A DNA stretch of 64,000 bases, taken from assembly GCA_964600235.1 (NCBI GenBank), contig CAZRIV010000009.1, forward strand, positions 115,594 to 179,593, read 5' to 3'. Below the pieces are notes generated by a model. That model did no database searches. It saw only the letters and a program-made list of their open reading frames with translations, and had not been told where the DNA came from. Positions within the stretch are counted from its first letter, which is position 1; each line of letters begins with the position of its first letter. Made by a program: the position numbers and the translations under genes. The stretch is from MWEI01 sp964600235 (GTDB lineage: Bacteria; Desulfobacterota; Desulfomonilia; UBA1062). Below are positions 8,570 through 17,435 of this stretch, piece by piece.

Positions 8570-9337
8570 TCAGCTCTGCCCGGACAACTCCATCATGGCG
8601 ACTCTGATATCATGCCTGAGGCGGTCCCGCTCATCCACGCTGTAGCGGGAGGCATCAATGGGCTCACCGATATTCACCATGACCCGCTGATTCAGGTGAA
8701 ACTCGAAGCTGTCCGGCTTGAGTATCTTCTCCGAGCCCTGGATTCCCACCGGGATAATAACCGCGCCCATCTGCAGGGCGAGCATAATGCCGCCTTTCTT
8801 GAAATCACCGAGTTTGCCGGTACGCGACCTGGTCCCCTCCGGGGCGACCCAGAGCACAATACCGCTCTCCATCATCTTCCGGGCCTCGTCCAAGTCCTTG
8901 AGTGCCTGGTCGTGGTTGCGACGATCAATGGAGATAAATTCCGAGGCCTTCATGCCCCTACCCCATATGGGGATCTTGAAGAGCTCCTTCTTTGTCAGCA
9001 TGCGGATACTGCCTGGCAGAGAGACGAAGATAAGGGGGATATCGTAGTGACTGCGATGGTTCGACATGATGATATGGGGCCTGCCCGGGGTTATGGTTAC
9101 ATTATGCGGGTTTTTCACCTCCCAGGAAGCACCCACAGCCTTCAGGAGAAGCCCTGCCCACCACCTGAGGATGGAGTCGGCGTACTTCCTGTCATAGGTG
9201 TTGGTAAGCCTCATATAGAGGGCATAGATTGAGATTGCCAAGGTTGGAGCAACGGATTTAATCAAGATAGCTGCCTTCTGCAGGACTGATGCCCTCATAC
9301 CCAATTCGTTCCCCCTTTTATCCAAAGTAAATGACAT
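8570..9337 (-). CDS. plsC: 1-acyl-sn-glycerol-3-phosphate acyltransferase
   Basis: PlsC acylates lysophosphatidic acid to phosphatidic acid at the inner membrane. The HX4D catalytic motif is NHRSHYDIPL, the second block is KKELFKIPIWGRGMK, the third is APEGTRSRTG and the fourth is VIIPVGIQGSE, in the expected order. A hydrophobic stretch near residues 20-45 would anchor it. At 255 residues it is the usual size. The first 12-15 residues may not be translated; another ATG at residue 13 is possible. It lies alone between convergent neighbours and 68 bases after the DUF3783-like gene, which is on the same strand. Confidence 0.92.
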   Translation of the reverse strand: MSFTLDKRGNELGMRASVLQKAAILIKSVAPTLAISIYALYMRLTNTYDRKYADSILRWWAGLLLKAVGASWEVKNPHNVTITPGRPHIIMSNHRSHYDIPLIFVSLPGSIRMLTKKELFKIPIWGRGMKASEFISIDRRNHDQALKDLDEARKMMESGIVLWVAPEGTRSRTGKLGDFKKGGIMLALQMGAVIIPVGIQGSEKILKPDSFEFHLNQRVMVNIGEPIDASRYSVDERDRLRHDIRVAMMELSGQS

Positions 9338-9405
9338 ACCGTAAGGTCAGAGGCGACACAAAAACATGAGTCTGATCCTGATAATCAGGTACCTCCAACA
9401 CTGAA

Positions 9406-9798
9406 TCAGTGCTTGCCTCTTTTCTTTTCATTTATCTTCTTCTGCATGAATTCATGTTCTTTTCTCAGATGCTCCACCAGGTCACTGAACTTCCAGGCTA
9501 TATTCTCCCGTGTCACCATGGCGAAGATCGGCTTTAACAGGTCAGACTTCTTAACCTCATTCATAACCTTATGGATGGACTGCGCCGGCACATTGAAAAA
9601 AAGCAGGATTTTTTCTTCCGGATCAAGCGGATCCTCTCCCTTCTTGTCGGAAAAGAGGATTTCATGGACGAGAAGATGGCCCTGTTCAGGATCGATAACC
9701 CTTGTTTCCGGGGCAGAAAGCCCCTCGAGGAACAGATTGAACTTGTCTTTCTCATCGTTGCTGAATCCCCAGAACAGAATCTTTGGACTCGTATCCAT
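9406..9798 (-). CDS. DUF3783-like small protein
   Basis: A 130-residue acidic cytoplasmic protein without signal or membrane segments. It opens with PKILFWGFSNDEKDKFNLFL, has a central ILLFFNVPAQSIHKVM and ends in a charged helical tail rich in Lys and Glu. This layout reminds me of the DUF3783 family, whose role is unknown; the assignment is from memory of the family pattern and is tentative. It precedes plsC on the same strand and may share its transcript. No catalytic motif is visible. Confidence 0.55.
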   Translation of the reverse strand: MDTSPKILFWGFSNDEKDKFNLFLEGLSAPETRVIDPEQGHLLVHEILFSDKKGEDPLDPEEKILLFFNVPAQSIHKVMNEVKKSDLLKPIFAMVTRENIAWKFSDLVEHLRKEHEFMQKKINEKKRGKH

Positions 9799-10243
9799 AT
9801 GTACTCCTCGGTGTAATGTGTTTATCTATTGGTCCAGCGTTATTGATTGGGTTTCTCCTGCATATTACCATGATGCGAGGTCATTGGTACATCCTCAGTT
9901 TTGATTGTTGAGATAAAAAAAAATAACCTGATGTAACCCTCGAGTTATAGTTGAAAATTCCTGATGCTGCACAGTGCAGGATAGAAACATCCTGCCATAT
10001 AAAGGAAAGGTGCTGGTAAGCATAAGAGCTTCCTGTATATCTGCAATCATGGATATGACCGCACCATACCTTCTTATCAATGCAATTGCCTTGAGCCGTT
10101 CCCGACATGGGCGCCCGTCGGCGTGGCTCTACTTCTTACGGAGAATACATGTTTGAAATCACCTGCAAGAACGAATTGGCTTTACTAATGATTTTTTTTC
10201 GTTATACCGATACACAGAGATATCACTCAGGAGGATACCGTAC
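9799..10243. other. intergenic region, no gene recognised
   Basis: About 445 bases without convincing coding sequence on either strand. A small hairpin GCAGGAT (9976-9982) / ATCCTGC (9989-9995) is present. AGGAGG just before 10244 is the ribosome binding site of the next gene. I see no known riboswitch. Confidence 0.4.
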
Positions 10244-10531
10244 ATGAGGTGCCCGAAATGTGGTTATATCAGTTACGATTATTTAGATCGGTGCAAGAGT
10301 TGTGGAGAAGACCTCGTCCCCACAAAGATCAAACTCAATATATTCACCAAACAGCCGGAGATTGAAATCAACGATGAAGGATTCTCCGTCGACAAGGTAG
10401 AAGAAGAACGCAAAGACCTCCTCGGCCAGGAATCACCGCCAAAGAGCAAAGATGTCTCAATGGATGATGTGCTCAAAGAAGAGGGTGAAACCCTGGAAAA
10501 TTTCGACTTCAGCGAAGACGAAAAGTCTTGA
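10244..10531 (+). CDS. small zinc-ribbon protein
   Basis: A 95-residue protein opening with MRCPKCGYISYDYLDRCKSC, a paired CxxC zinc ribbon at residues 3-21. The rest is acidic and probably disordered (runs of Glu, Asp and Lys, ending NFDFSEDEKS). Such proteins are common in Deltaproteobacteria next to housekeeping genes, but their role is not known. A strong AGGAGG precedes the ATG. It stands directly upstream of tRNA-Phe, 36 bases away, on the same strand, and read-through into the tRNA is possible. Confidence 0.75.
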   Translation: MRCPKCGYISYDYLDRCKSCGEDLVPTKIKLNIFTKQPEIEINDEGFSVDKVEEERKDLLGQESPPKSKDVSMDDVLKEEGETLENFDFSEDEKS

Positions 10532-10567
10532 CAAGCCCCCCCAAATTCAATACACATCCAAACGGTT

Positions 10568-10643
<76 letters not shown>

Positions 10644-10730
10644 GTAAGTTCACCTCCTTAATTATCACTGTTCCCGGTTGACAATTTTTTGCCAGTGAAA
10701 TCCATCTGCAGGAGTAAGTATCGACAAAAA

Positions 10731-10773
10731 AAGGATGACTGCCCCCGATGCAGGCATCAGGACAGTCATCCTT
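10731..10773 (-). terminator. rho-independent terminator of the protease gene
   Basis: AAGGATGACTG (10731-10741) pairs with CAGTCATCCTT (10763-10773). On the minus strand the stem is followed by a run of seven T residues, and it lies 22 bases after the stop of the papain-like protease gene. Confidence 0.8.
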
Positions 10774-10794
10774 ATGCATCACTTATCGCCCGAT

Positions 10795-11727
10795 CTAATC
10801 GTCCAGCCTGAACTCCCCGGTATTTATCCACTCATTCTTCAGGATGATCCACCAGTCCTCAGCCAGGCCCTTGAGCACATAGTCATAGGGCAGCCATCCA
10901 TAGCCCTTCTCACCCCAGCCTTTACCCCAGGAATTCCTCACAAGCAGTGCCCCGGACGTGGTCTTACCACTGTAGGTGTTTTCGATCTTCATTTTGTCAT
11001 CATACCCTGCTGCCATGACGGCATGGCCGCCCAGTACCTTCTCTTTCGCACCAGGGAAAGGTATCCTTCCGGTATCATCTGCCTCAGAGATGGAGTCATA
11101 CACCGTGAACCCGAACATGGAGGGAATCTTGGCAGCCAGGTTGGCCTTGATGGTCTTAAGCAGAAGGTCTTTCCCGATGCCGACCGGATCAAGCCTAATG
11201 TACTGCAATGTCTGGAAATTCTGTGCAAATGAATAGCAGAACGCATCGGGTTCAACATCAAACCTGCTGATGTCGTACTGCCAGTACTCTTCCGGCGGAA
11301 CGCCGAAGAGCACCATGGCCTCCATTGTGGACCTCAGATATGCCCCGGTGTCACCCTTCATATGGATGAGGTTGCGCGTGGCCTTGTAGAGAAAGAGTCG
11401 TGATGCGTCTATGTGCCTGCCGAATGCCTTGCGCTCATAATACTCAATAAGCCCGACACCCGCATTGGCTGTGCATGAACCCAGTTCCCCCTGGTCTTCC
11501 ACCGTTGAGCACCACTTCCTGAGATCAACCTTTGCAGGCTCTTTCACCTTTGCCGGTTCAGATACGCCGGCTTTGACAAGCATGGCGTGCGGTGAATCCT
11601 TTTGATTCAGATCAAAAAGCCTTCTTGAAACGCTCTTTGTCCCCATCGTGTAATCGCGGAAATCCGGGTAATCGGGAAGCCACCCCATGGCCAAACACGA
11701 ACGATTCTTTTCCTGAAACTTGTCCAT
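10795..11727 (-). CDS. papain-like (C1A) cysteine protease
   Basis: A 310-residue protein with the complete papain catalytic set: oxyanion Gln79 and nucleophile Cys85 in VEDQGELGSCTANAG, catalytic His in LGGHAVMAAGYDD, and catalytic Asn in VRNSWGKGWGEKGYGWLPY. There is no signal peptide and no long inhibitory propeptide, only about 70 residues before the catalytic domain, so it may act in the cytoplasm or leave by another route. The ATG at 11727 is chosen because GAGGAGGT lies just upstream of it; an ATG five codons earlier would place that site inside the gene. A terminator follows the stop. It is monocistronic. Bacterial C1A enzymes of this type are often annotated only as peptidases; substrate is unknown. 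Confidence 0.9.
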   Translation of the reverse strand: MDKFQEKNRSCLAMGWLPDYPDFRDYTMGTKSVSRRLFDLNQKDSPHAMLVKAGVSEPAKVKEPAKVDLRKWCSTVEDQGELGSCTANAGVGLIEYYERKAFGRHIDASRLFLYKATRNLIHMKGDTGAYLRSTMEAMVLFGVPPEEYWQYDISRFDVEPDAFCYSFAQNFQTLQYIRLDPVGIGKDLLLKTIKANLAAKIPSMFGFTVYDSISEADDTGRIPFPGAKEKVLGGHAVMAAGYDDKMKIENTYSGKTTSGALLVRNSWGKGWGEKGYGWLPYDYVLKGLAEDWWIILKNEWINTGEFRLDD

Positions 11728-11742
11728 TCTGTACCTCCTCAA

Positions 11743-12139
11743 AAGGATTATAAAAATAGCAGAAATATCAAAGATGATTGTATTCGATGAGAATTATCCC
11801 GGTGAATGACTTTGATTATTATACATGTCTAGACATGAATTTCAATAGTCTGATTCGAAAACTGTTTCTCCGTTCACGATCAATCCGCCTGAAGGTGATC
11901 CTATATTATACAATATGACATATGCAACTTTGTGGAGTCCCGGCAATAATTGACCTGCCGTCCTAGCCTATGCCCTGTCATTTACCTCCTAACTCGCCGG
12001 ATGATACAAATTAATTTTCGTACTTCGTGTACAGCAATTGAAATTGTTCCTCCATCCAGAGAGAAGATCTTGGCAAGAATTCTAACCGAAGGAGGACAAC
12101 TGTTAATGAGAAAGAGGTAAGGTAATGATGAGGGTATGT
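11743..12139. other. intergenic region with 14-base palindrome
   Basis: No gene is supported. A perfect palindrome CATGTCTAGACATG lies at 11824-11837, about 100 bases upstream of the protease gene, and could be an operator. The DNA is AT-rich compared with the housekeeping genes to the left. Confidence 0.35.
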
Positions 12140-12408
12140 CAAGGTCAGATCATAGAGATCTATGAGGAATGGGTAAAAAGACAGCTTGTTGAGATGGTTC
12201 GTGGAACAGTTTAAGAGATGCTCAATGGGCTGCTGGATGCGGAGGCGGAGCAACTGGTAGGAGCTTGAAGGTACGAGAGAATCGTTGAACGAAAGGACAC
12301 ACAAGCCGGGCATTATGGGAGAAGTTTAGATTTGAAGGTTGCCGGATCATAGTGCAGATACCAAAACTGAGGCCGTTGTTTATATCTGAACTTGAAAAGG
12401 CTCTGTGA
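12140..12408 (+). pseudogene. IS256-family transposase relic (N-terminal part)
   Basis: Translation on the plus strand gives QLVEMVRGTV, a stop, EMLNGLLDAEAEQLVGA, a stop, RYERIVERKDTQAGHYGRSL, DLKVAG and then, after a frameshift, IVQIPKLRPLFISELEKAL. This follows the N-terminal half of IS256-type transposases (NGLLDAEAEQL, RYER..DTRAGHY, LKVPKLR). At least two in-frame stops and one frameshift interrupt it, and the DDE catalytic part is not visible downstream. It is an old, non-functional insertion between tRNA-Phe/protease and the polysaccharide island. Confidence 0.8.
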
Positions 12409-12851
12409 GTAGTACACGGTGGCGGCGTGGGCATGAATCCCCGCCATCGTATGACACATTGCAGCTTAGGCCAACGGCTAAGTGATGGCCATTACGGACC
12501 TAAGATAAAGGGATATTGACCAGAACAGGAAGAACCCCACCTAAGAATGGATGCCTAATTCAAGATTACGAAACAATCTTGACACTACCAAAGACTCTTT
12601 GGAGGAATGACATTATGACTCAAAATCATACTTGGGATATGCAGTCGTAATTTTAGTGAACTGTCAGTATATTTTACATAGATATCTCTCAAACCGAAGC
12701 GTAGCAAGTTTTCAACTACTCTAATTTACTAACTTATTTATTGTTTTCATGTTTTTGAAAACAATTTGCGGTGTCGATATACTTTACATTCATCATCATC
12801 TGCACTCTTTTGGTGCCGCCTAACTTACTATTATTATTATTATATTTAAGA
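12409..12851. other. non-coding region before the discoidin protein gene
   Basis: About 440 bases of decayed-looking sequence with no supported gene. An open frame extends upstream of 12906, but it covers the promoter described next and encodes a low-complexity hydrophobic peptide, so I do not count it as coding. Confidence 0.4.
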
Positions 12852-12867
12852 TGGCTTGCATATTGCA
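12852..12867 (+). promoter_or_regulatory. sigma-54 (RpoN) promoter, near consensus
   Basis: TGGCTTGCATATTGCA matches the -24/-12 consensus TGGCACGNNNNTTGCW at all but two defined positions, with the diagnostic GG and GC separated by ten bases. Transcription would begin near 12878, about 28 bases before the ATG at 12906. Confidence 0.72.
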
Positions 12868-12905
12868 TATTATTTTCTATCATAAACTTAGGTGGGCATA
12901 TACAC

Positions 12906-15365
12906 ATGAATAATAAAATATTTACCGTGGCGGTTGCATCAATGTTAATTTTTGGATTTGCATTTGCAGATATCCATGCTGCTGACTGGCTTGCCAAGAC
13001 AACATGGCGCCTAGTTTATGTCGACAGCGAGCAATTGCCAGCCCAATATGGGGCGGCAATAAATGCCTTTGACGGGAACCTAAGCACAATTTGGCATACC
13101 CAGTATTATCCGTCCACCATGCAACCTCCCCATGAAATACAGATCGACCTTGGAAGAATATATTCTATAGAAGGTTTTCGTTACACACCGCGTCAGGATG
13201 GTAGCATGAATGGCCGCATTGCTAACTATGAATTCTATGTGAGCACAGACAGTGTTACCTGGGGAAACCCGGTGGCGACAGGTACCTTTGCAAATAATGC
13301 TACTGTCAAAGAAATCAACTGGGAACCACAAGCCGGTCAGTACATAAGACTTCGTGCGTTGACAGAGGTGAATGGCAATCCTTGGTCTTCCATGGCGGAA
13401 ATCGATGTGCTTGGCAGCGTATCCAATGATAATCAGGCTCCCGACGGAACTATCATCAGCCCGTTTGAAAATATTTCTATCAGTGCAGGGGATCAGGTCT
13501 CATTCTCCGGAAGCGGGAGTGATCAGGAAGGTGATCTTCCACTCAGTTATCACTGGACCTTCGGATCTGGGTCCGGCATACCTGACTCAAACTTACAAAA
13601 TCCAGGAGATTTAGTATTCAGCAATCCGGGAACATACATCGTCACCCTCACCGTAACCGATGCATTAGGGAACGTAGATCCCACACCTGAAACCAGAACT
13701 ATAACTGTTTCTCCTATTTCCGTATCTATCGTGATTCCTCATACTGGATGGTCCTTAAATTATACTGACAGTCAAGAGTTGGTAGGCGAAAATGGTGCAG
13801 CAATAAATGCCTTTGATGGTAATCCCAATACATTCTGGCATAGCCACTGGTATACATATACCCCCCCCTATCCCCCTCATGAGATACAGATCAATCTAGG
13901 AAGCATGTATAGCATCGAAGGATTCCTTTATTTGCCACGCCAGGATGGAGGGGTCAACGGTCGTATTGCCAACTACGAATTTTATGTGAGTGAGGATGGT
14001 GTCAATTGGGGAAACCCGGTGGCCACGGGTATCTTTCTAAACGATGCAACTCAAAAACAAGCCATCTGTGCTCCTAAGACTGGTCAGTTCATTAGACTAC
14101 GTGCGCTTTCAGAAGTCAATGGCAACCCCTGGACCTCCATGGCTGAGCTCGATGTACTTGGAAGCGTCTCTTCTAATGGAAACCAAGCACCTAATGGTGC
14201 AATAGTCAGCCCAAACGAGAATATTACTATTAGCGCTGGGGATGTGGTTTCATTCGCCGGAAGCGCTAACGATCCGGAAGGAGATCTACCACTCAGTTAC
14301 CACTGGAATTTCGGATCAGGATCCGGCATACCTGATTCAGATTTACAGAACCCAGGTGAAGTTACATTCAACAATCCGGGGACCTACACTGTTTCCCTTA
14401 CAGTAACCGACACATTAGGGAATGTAGACACCACTCCTGAAACAAGGGTTATAACCGTACGCAGCATAACCTCTTATGCGGTTGAACCTGACTGGTCAAA
14501 TGTCAGCCAGTCGCCGTTCCCACTGCATGAGTCCCAGGCAGTAGTTAATCCTGTCCTTACGGCTTCGGATGTTACTGACCTCAATGCTCAATTCGTTGCC
14601 GATCCATTTTTATTCTATGAGTCTGGCATGTGGTATATGTTCTTCGAAGTATTTGAACGCAACACGAACATCGGCAGGATAGGCTTAGCTACCAGTCCAG
14701 ATGGATTAAACTGGACATATGACCGAATAATACTTGAAGAATCATTCCATTTGTCGTTCCCTTCAATAATCAAAAGCAATGGAAGGTACTTCATGATACC
14801 TGAAACATCTCAGCAGAATGAGGTCAGGATTTATGAATCAACGAATTTCCCCTATGACTGGAACTATACAGCAACTCTGGTAAGTGGACAGAGTTTTGTT
14901 GATCCTCAAATCTTCTACTATAACAACACTTGGTGGATGTTTGCCAGCGATCTTACAAACAGCAATTGCTACCTTTATTACTCGGATGATCTCCTGAGTG
15001 GGTGGACAAGTCATCCTATGAGCCCTATAATCACAAATGATTCCAGTATGGCACGTGGCGCTGGGAGGAGCTTTGTTTATAATGGCAACAACGTTATCAG
15101 GCTTGCTCAAAGAGCCAATTACGGTAGTTGCTACCTTGCAGTGAGGGCCTTCAGTGTGGACATACTCACAAAGACCAACTATGTAGAACACGAAATATCA
15201 CAGAGCCCGGTTGTATCTTCGCCAGAAGGCTATTATTGGAATTCACAAGGCGTGCACCACTTAGATCCGTGGTGGACTGGCAGTGGATGGATTGGAGCCG
15301 TTGACGGACAAAGATATGGTGACGACTGGAGCATCGGCATATATGTCTCCGGAGAATCCCAGTAG
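12906..15365 (+). CDS. secreted discoidin-PKD repeat protein with C-terminal beta-propeller
   Basis: An 819-residue exported protein. A signal peptide (residues 1 to about 26, cleaved near DIHA/A) precedes two copies of a module: an F5/8 type C (discoidin) domain (about 28-165 and 275-410; both have NAFDGN and a W-H-x-x-x-Y patch) plus a PKD domain (about 170-265 and 415-510; LSYHW.FGSGSGIPDS). The last 300 residues resemble a five-bladed beta-propeller related to GH43/GINT1 N-terminal domains: ADPFLFYESGMWYMFFEV, LATSPDGLNWTYD and FHLSFPSIIKSNGRYFMIPE. It probably binds or processes surface polysaccharide. No PEP-CTERM tail is present. The ATG at 12906 is chosen because a sigma-54 promoter lies at 12852 and a signal peptide follows immediately. 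Confidence 0.85.
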   Translation: MNNKIFTVAVASMLIFGFAFADIHAADWLAKTTWRLVYVDSEQLPAQYGAAINAFDGNLSTIWHTQYYPSTMQPPHEIQIDLGRIYSIEGFRYTPRQDGSMNGRIANYEFYVSTDSVTWGNPVATGTFANNATVKEINWEPQAGQYIRLRALTEVNGNPWSSMAEIDVLGSVSNDNQAPDGTIISPFENISISAGDQVSFSGSGSDQEGDLPLSYHWTFGSGSGIPDSNLQNPGDLVFSNPGTYIVTLTVTDALGNVDPTPETRTITVSPISVSIVIPHTGWSLNYTDSQELVGENGAAINAFDGNPNTFWHSHWYTYTPPYPPHEIQINLGSMYSIEGFLYLPRQDGGVNGRIANYEFYVSEDGVNWGNPVATGIFLNDATQKQAICAPKTGQFIRLRALSEVNGNPWTSMAELDVLGSVSSNGNQAPNGAIVSPNENITISAGDVVSFAGSANDPEGDLPLSYHWNFGSGSGIPDSDLQNPGEVTFNNPGTYTVSLTVTDTLGNVDTTPETRVITVRSITSYAVEPDWSNVSQSPFPLHESQAVVNPVLTASDVTDLNAQFVADPFLFYESGMWYMFFEVFERNTNIGRIGLATSPDGLNWTYDRIILEESFHLSFPSIIKSNGRYFMIPETSQQNEVRIYESTNFPYDWNYTATLVSGQSFVDPQIFYYNNTWWMFASDLTNSNCYLYYSDDLLSGWTSHPMSPIITNDSSMARGAGRSFVYNGNNVIRLAQRANYGSCYLAVRAFSVDILTKTNYVEHEISQSPVVSSPEGYYWNSQGVHHLDPWWTGSGWIGAVDGQRYGDDWSIGIYVSGESQ

Positions 15366-15372
15366 CGCAGAG

Positions 15373-15414
15373 GGAAGGGAGCACTATCGCTCTGGAGATA
15401 ACGTGCTCCCTTCC
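15373..15414 (+). terminator. hairpin after the discoidin protein gene
   Basis: GGAAGGGAGCAC (15373-15384) pairs perfectly with GTGCTCCCTTCC (15403-15414), eight bases after the stop codon. There is no T-run, so termination is plausible but not certain. Confidence 0.55.
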
Positions 15415-15561
15415 ATATCTGAATCGGTAAGACGGCTCAATTTGTGGCGGCCTGTTGACAAGAGTGTTAAGCAGGAAATCAAGTAGAACCTTCCTAACTG
15501 ACTACGCAACATGGCCAATTTTTCCAAATTAATCTTCAGGGATGCACGATAACATCCGATA

Positions 15562-15590
15562 TTGATATTATATATAAAATATCATATGAT
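15562..15590 (+). promoter_or_regulatory. sigma-70-like promoter of the PEP-CTERM gene
   Basis: TTGATA (15562-15567) and TATGAT (15585-15590) are 17 bases apart in very AT-rich DNA; the start site would be near 15597, about 24 bases before the GTG start. Confidence 0.45.
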
Positions 15591-15620
15591 ATAAATAATA
15601 TTACTCAAGGAGATTGTGTA

Positions 15621-16280
15621 GTGAGATTAAGCAAATGGGCTTTTATGATCGTCACTCTGTTTTTTTGCGGCCCCCTGCAAGCAACCATAATAAATTTTGA
15701 TGAATTTACACTCCAGACTCCATCCGGGTGGATAGGCCCCGAACCAGTTGATATTACAGGCAGCGATTATGCGAACCTGACATGGGGTTCTTCTTCTGAA
15801 AATTCATGCAATGGTCAAGTATCTCATTGGTTGGTTACTGCCGACACCATGATGGTAAGCCCTCATTCTGGTCAAAATGTTGCAATGAATAACTATGGTG
15901 CCAACAATATGTGGTTTTCATTTTCAGCTCCTGTTGATTTCACAGGAGCATGGTTTGGCCAGTATTGGGCGGCAGCATGGTTACGACCAACTCAAATAAG
16001 GCTAAGGGACGACCTTGGACATGTTACAGATTGGATGGATATAGTATCTAATCCTCGTTTTCTTGAAGCAAATTTCTATGGAGCAACAACCATATGGATA
16101 GAACGACAAGGGCAGGAGGTGCCATTCCCCATGATGGGCGATGAAAGGTATTTCTTCATTGACGACATCTCTTACAATGAAATCAACCCAGTTCCTGAGC
16201 CAACGACATTGTTGCTCCTGGGAAGTGGCATTGCAGGTCTGGCAATATTCAGGAGGAAATACAAAGATTATAGGGGATAA
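15621..16280 (+). CDS. PEP-CTERM sorting-signal protein
   Basis: A 219-residue exported protein. It has an N-terminal signal peptide (to about residue 22), a beta-rich body of unknown fold, and a C-terminal tripartite sorting signal: the motif VPEPTTLLLLG, a hydrophobic helix and the basic tail FRRKYK. PEP-CTERM tails are recognised and cleaved by exosortases; an exosortase gene lies at 42269-43138. The start is a GTG at 15621 with AAGGAG eight bases upstream. The body (NFDEFTLQTPSGWIG and the repeated aromatic and Trp positions) resembles other PEP-CTERM proteins of unknown ligand. It is convergent with the GNAT gene. Confidence 0.9.
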   Translation: MRLSKWAFMIVTLFFCGPLQATIINFDEFTLQTPSGWIGPEPVDITGSDYANLTWGSSSENSCNGQVSHWLVTADTMMVSPHSGQNVAMNNYGANNMWFSFSAPVDFTGAWFGQYWAAAWLRPTQIRLRDDLGHVTDWMDIVSNPRFLEANFYGATTIWIERQGQEVPFPMMGDERYFFIDDISYNEINPVPEPTTLLLLGSGIAGLAIFRRKYKDYRG

Positions 16281-16349
16281 TTGAATTAAAATAGAATAAT
16301 TATATCAGAATATTAAACCCGACCTTGCAATATTTAATTTATTATCTTT

Positions 16350-17435
16350 TCAAACAACATCTGTATCACCGTAAGAAACGGACCAATTATCAGGCAGCAT
16401 GAAAATCTTATCCAGTATTTCATTTTCTAAAACCTTTCCAACTAGTACATAACCAGATAATGGCTGTATGTTGAATCCGCTTGCTGCGAATACATGATCA
16501 AAATATCCATTATCGCGACCATAGAATTCAATTTTCTGAACAGGAGATTGAATGTAATAGTTGATCAGATTCCTTAACAGTATGACTGTCTGCATTAAAT
16601 CCTTTGTTCTATGGATGACTTCACATATGGAAACACTGTCAACAGTTTCTTTGCATACCGCCAATCCTTCAGCCACATCTTTATGATAGAGAACATGGAA
16701 TGTGTATTTATTCGTGGGATGGTTTTCATATCTCCACTTCAGATACTTAATATCCTTCCACCCAGATAAGACTTCATAATTCAGATACTCATGAAGTAAG
16801 TCGATCAGGTCATCTGGTAGATGGTCACACACCATTATTTGATAATCATTTCGTTCTTTCAATAGGTTATAGAAACCACCTGTCCCTAATTTTATCCGCA
16901 GGGGCATTATAATATCACTTATGATCAAATTGGGTATATTGAATAGCCGCCTTAAGATAATGTCCGCTTCACGACCAACTATCTTTCTAAAACCCAGGCG
17001 ATAATAATAATATTTCAGATTAGTTATTCTATACGTACCGACATTCCTCATGCCACCTGGATATGAATTCCTATTGGGGAACCCTACAAAAGCTTGCATT
17101 CCATCGCTGTGTGCGAAATCATAATTCTTTGCTGCAAGTTGTGAAAATAAATGTTTTTTTCTATAGTCTTCTCTAACTACAAGATCACATGTTTGACCTG
17201 CAACAATTTCTTTGCCCATAAAATTCAGATTAAACCTCATCGTACAGTATTGGCCGACTATTTCATTATTTATTTCTGCTATAGTAATCCATCCATGTCC
17301 TTGAGAGTTTGATCTGTATTTCCATTTCCAATATTCTACATCTCTCTCTTCTCCAAAGACAGATTTGAACAACTCAGTAAGCCTATGTTCATCATCTATT
17401 GTATAGTTCCTGATAACCAGCTTATTGTCTTTCAC
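16350..17435 (-). CDS. GNAT-family N-acyltransferase
   Basis: A 361-residue protein whose first half is a GNAT domain: VIRNYTIDDEHRLTELFKSV, the IAEINNEIVGQYC strand pair and the acyl-CoA loop region VREDYRKKHLFSQLAA. The second half (from about residue 190) is a further alpha/beta region with SGWKDIKYLKWRYENHP, as in two-lobed polysaccharide-locus GNAT proteins. It starts with GTG directly after the TAG of the upstream deacetylase gene, with no spacer, so translation is probably coupled. The pair would first remove acetyl groups and then add a different acyl group; that order is my inference. Confidence 0.75.
   Translation of the reverse strand: MKDNKLVIRNYTIDDEHRLTELFKSVFGEERDVEYWKWKYRSNSQGHGWITIAEINNEIVGQYCTMRFNLNFMGKEIVAGQTCDLVVREDYRKKHLFSQLAAKNYDFAHSDGMQAFVGFPNRNSYPGGMRNVGTYRITNLKYYYYRLGFRKIVGREADIILRRLFNIPNLIISDIIMPLRIKLGTGGFYNLLKERNDYQIMVCDHLPDDLIDLLHEYLNYEVLSGWKDIKYLKWRYENHPTNKYTFHVLYHKDVAEGLAVCKETVDSVSICEVIHRTKDLMQTVILLRNLINYYIQSPVQKIEFYGRDNGYFDHVFAASGFNIQPLSGYVLVGKVLENEILDKIFMLPDNWSVSYGDTDVV

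Noticed and set aside
8511..8570. c-di-GMP (GEMM) riboswitch-like AAGGCAAACC
   Set aside because: Only the short AAGGCAAACC resembles the GEMM core; the tetraloop, receptor and second stem are missing, and it lies between convergent gene ends.
9881..10156. Short open frames in the intergenic region before the zinc-ribbon gene
   Set aside because: They are short, overlap on both strands, have no recognisable motif and no good ribosome binding site.
12771..12905. Upstream extension of the discoidin protein to 12771
   Set aside because: The extension would run through a near-consensus sigma-54 promoter (12852) and puts 45 residues before a good signal peptide. The ATG at 12906 explains both.
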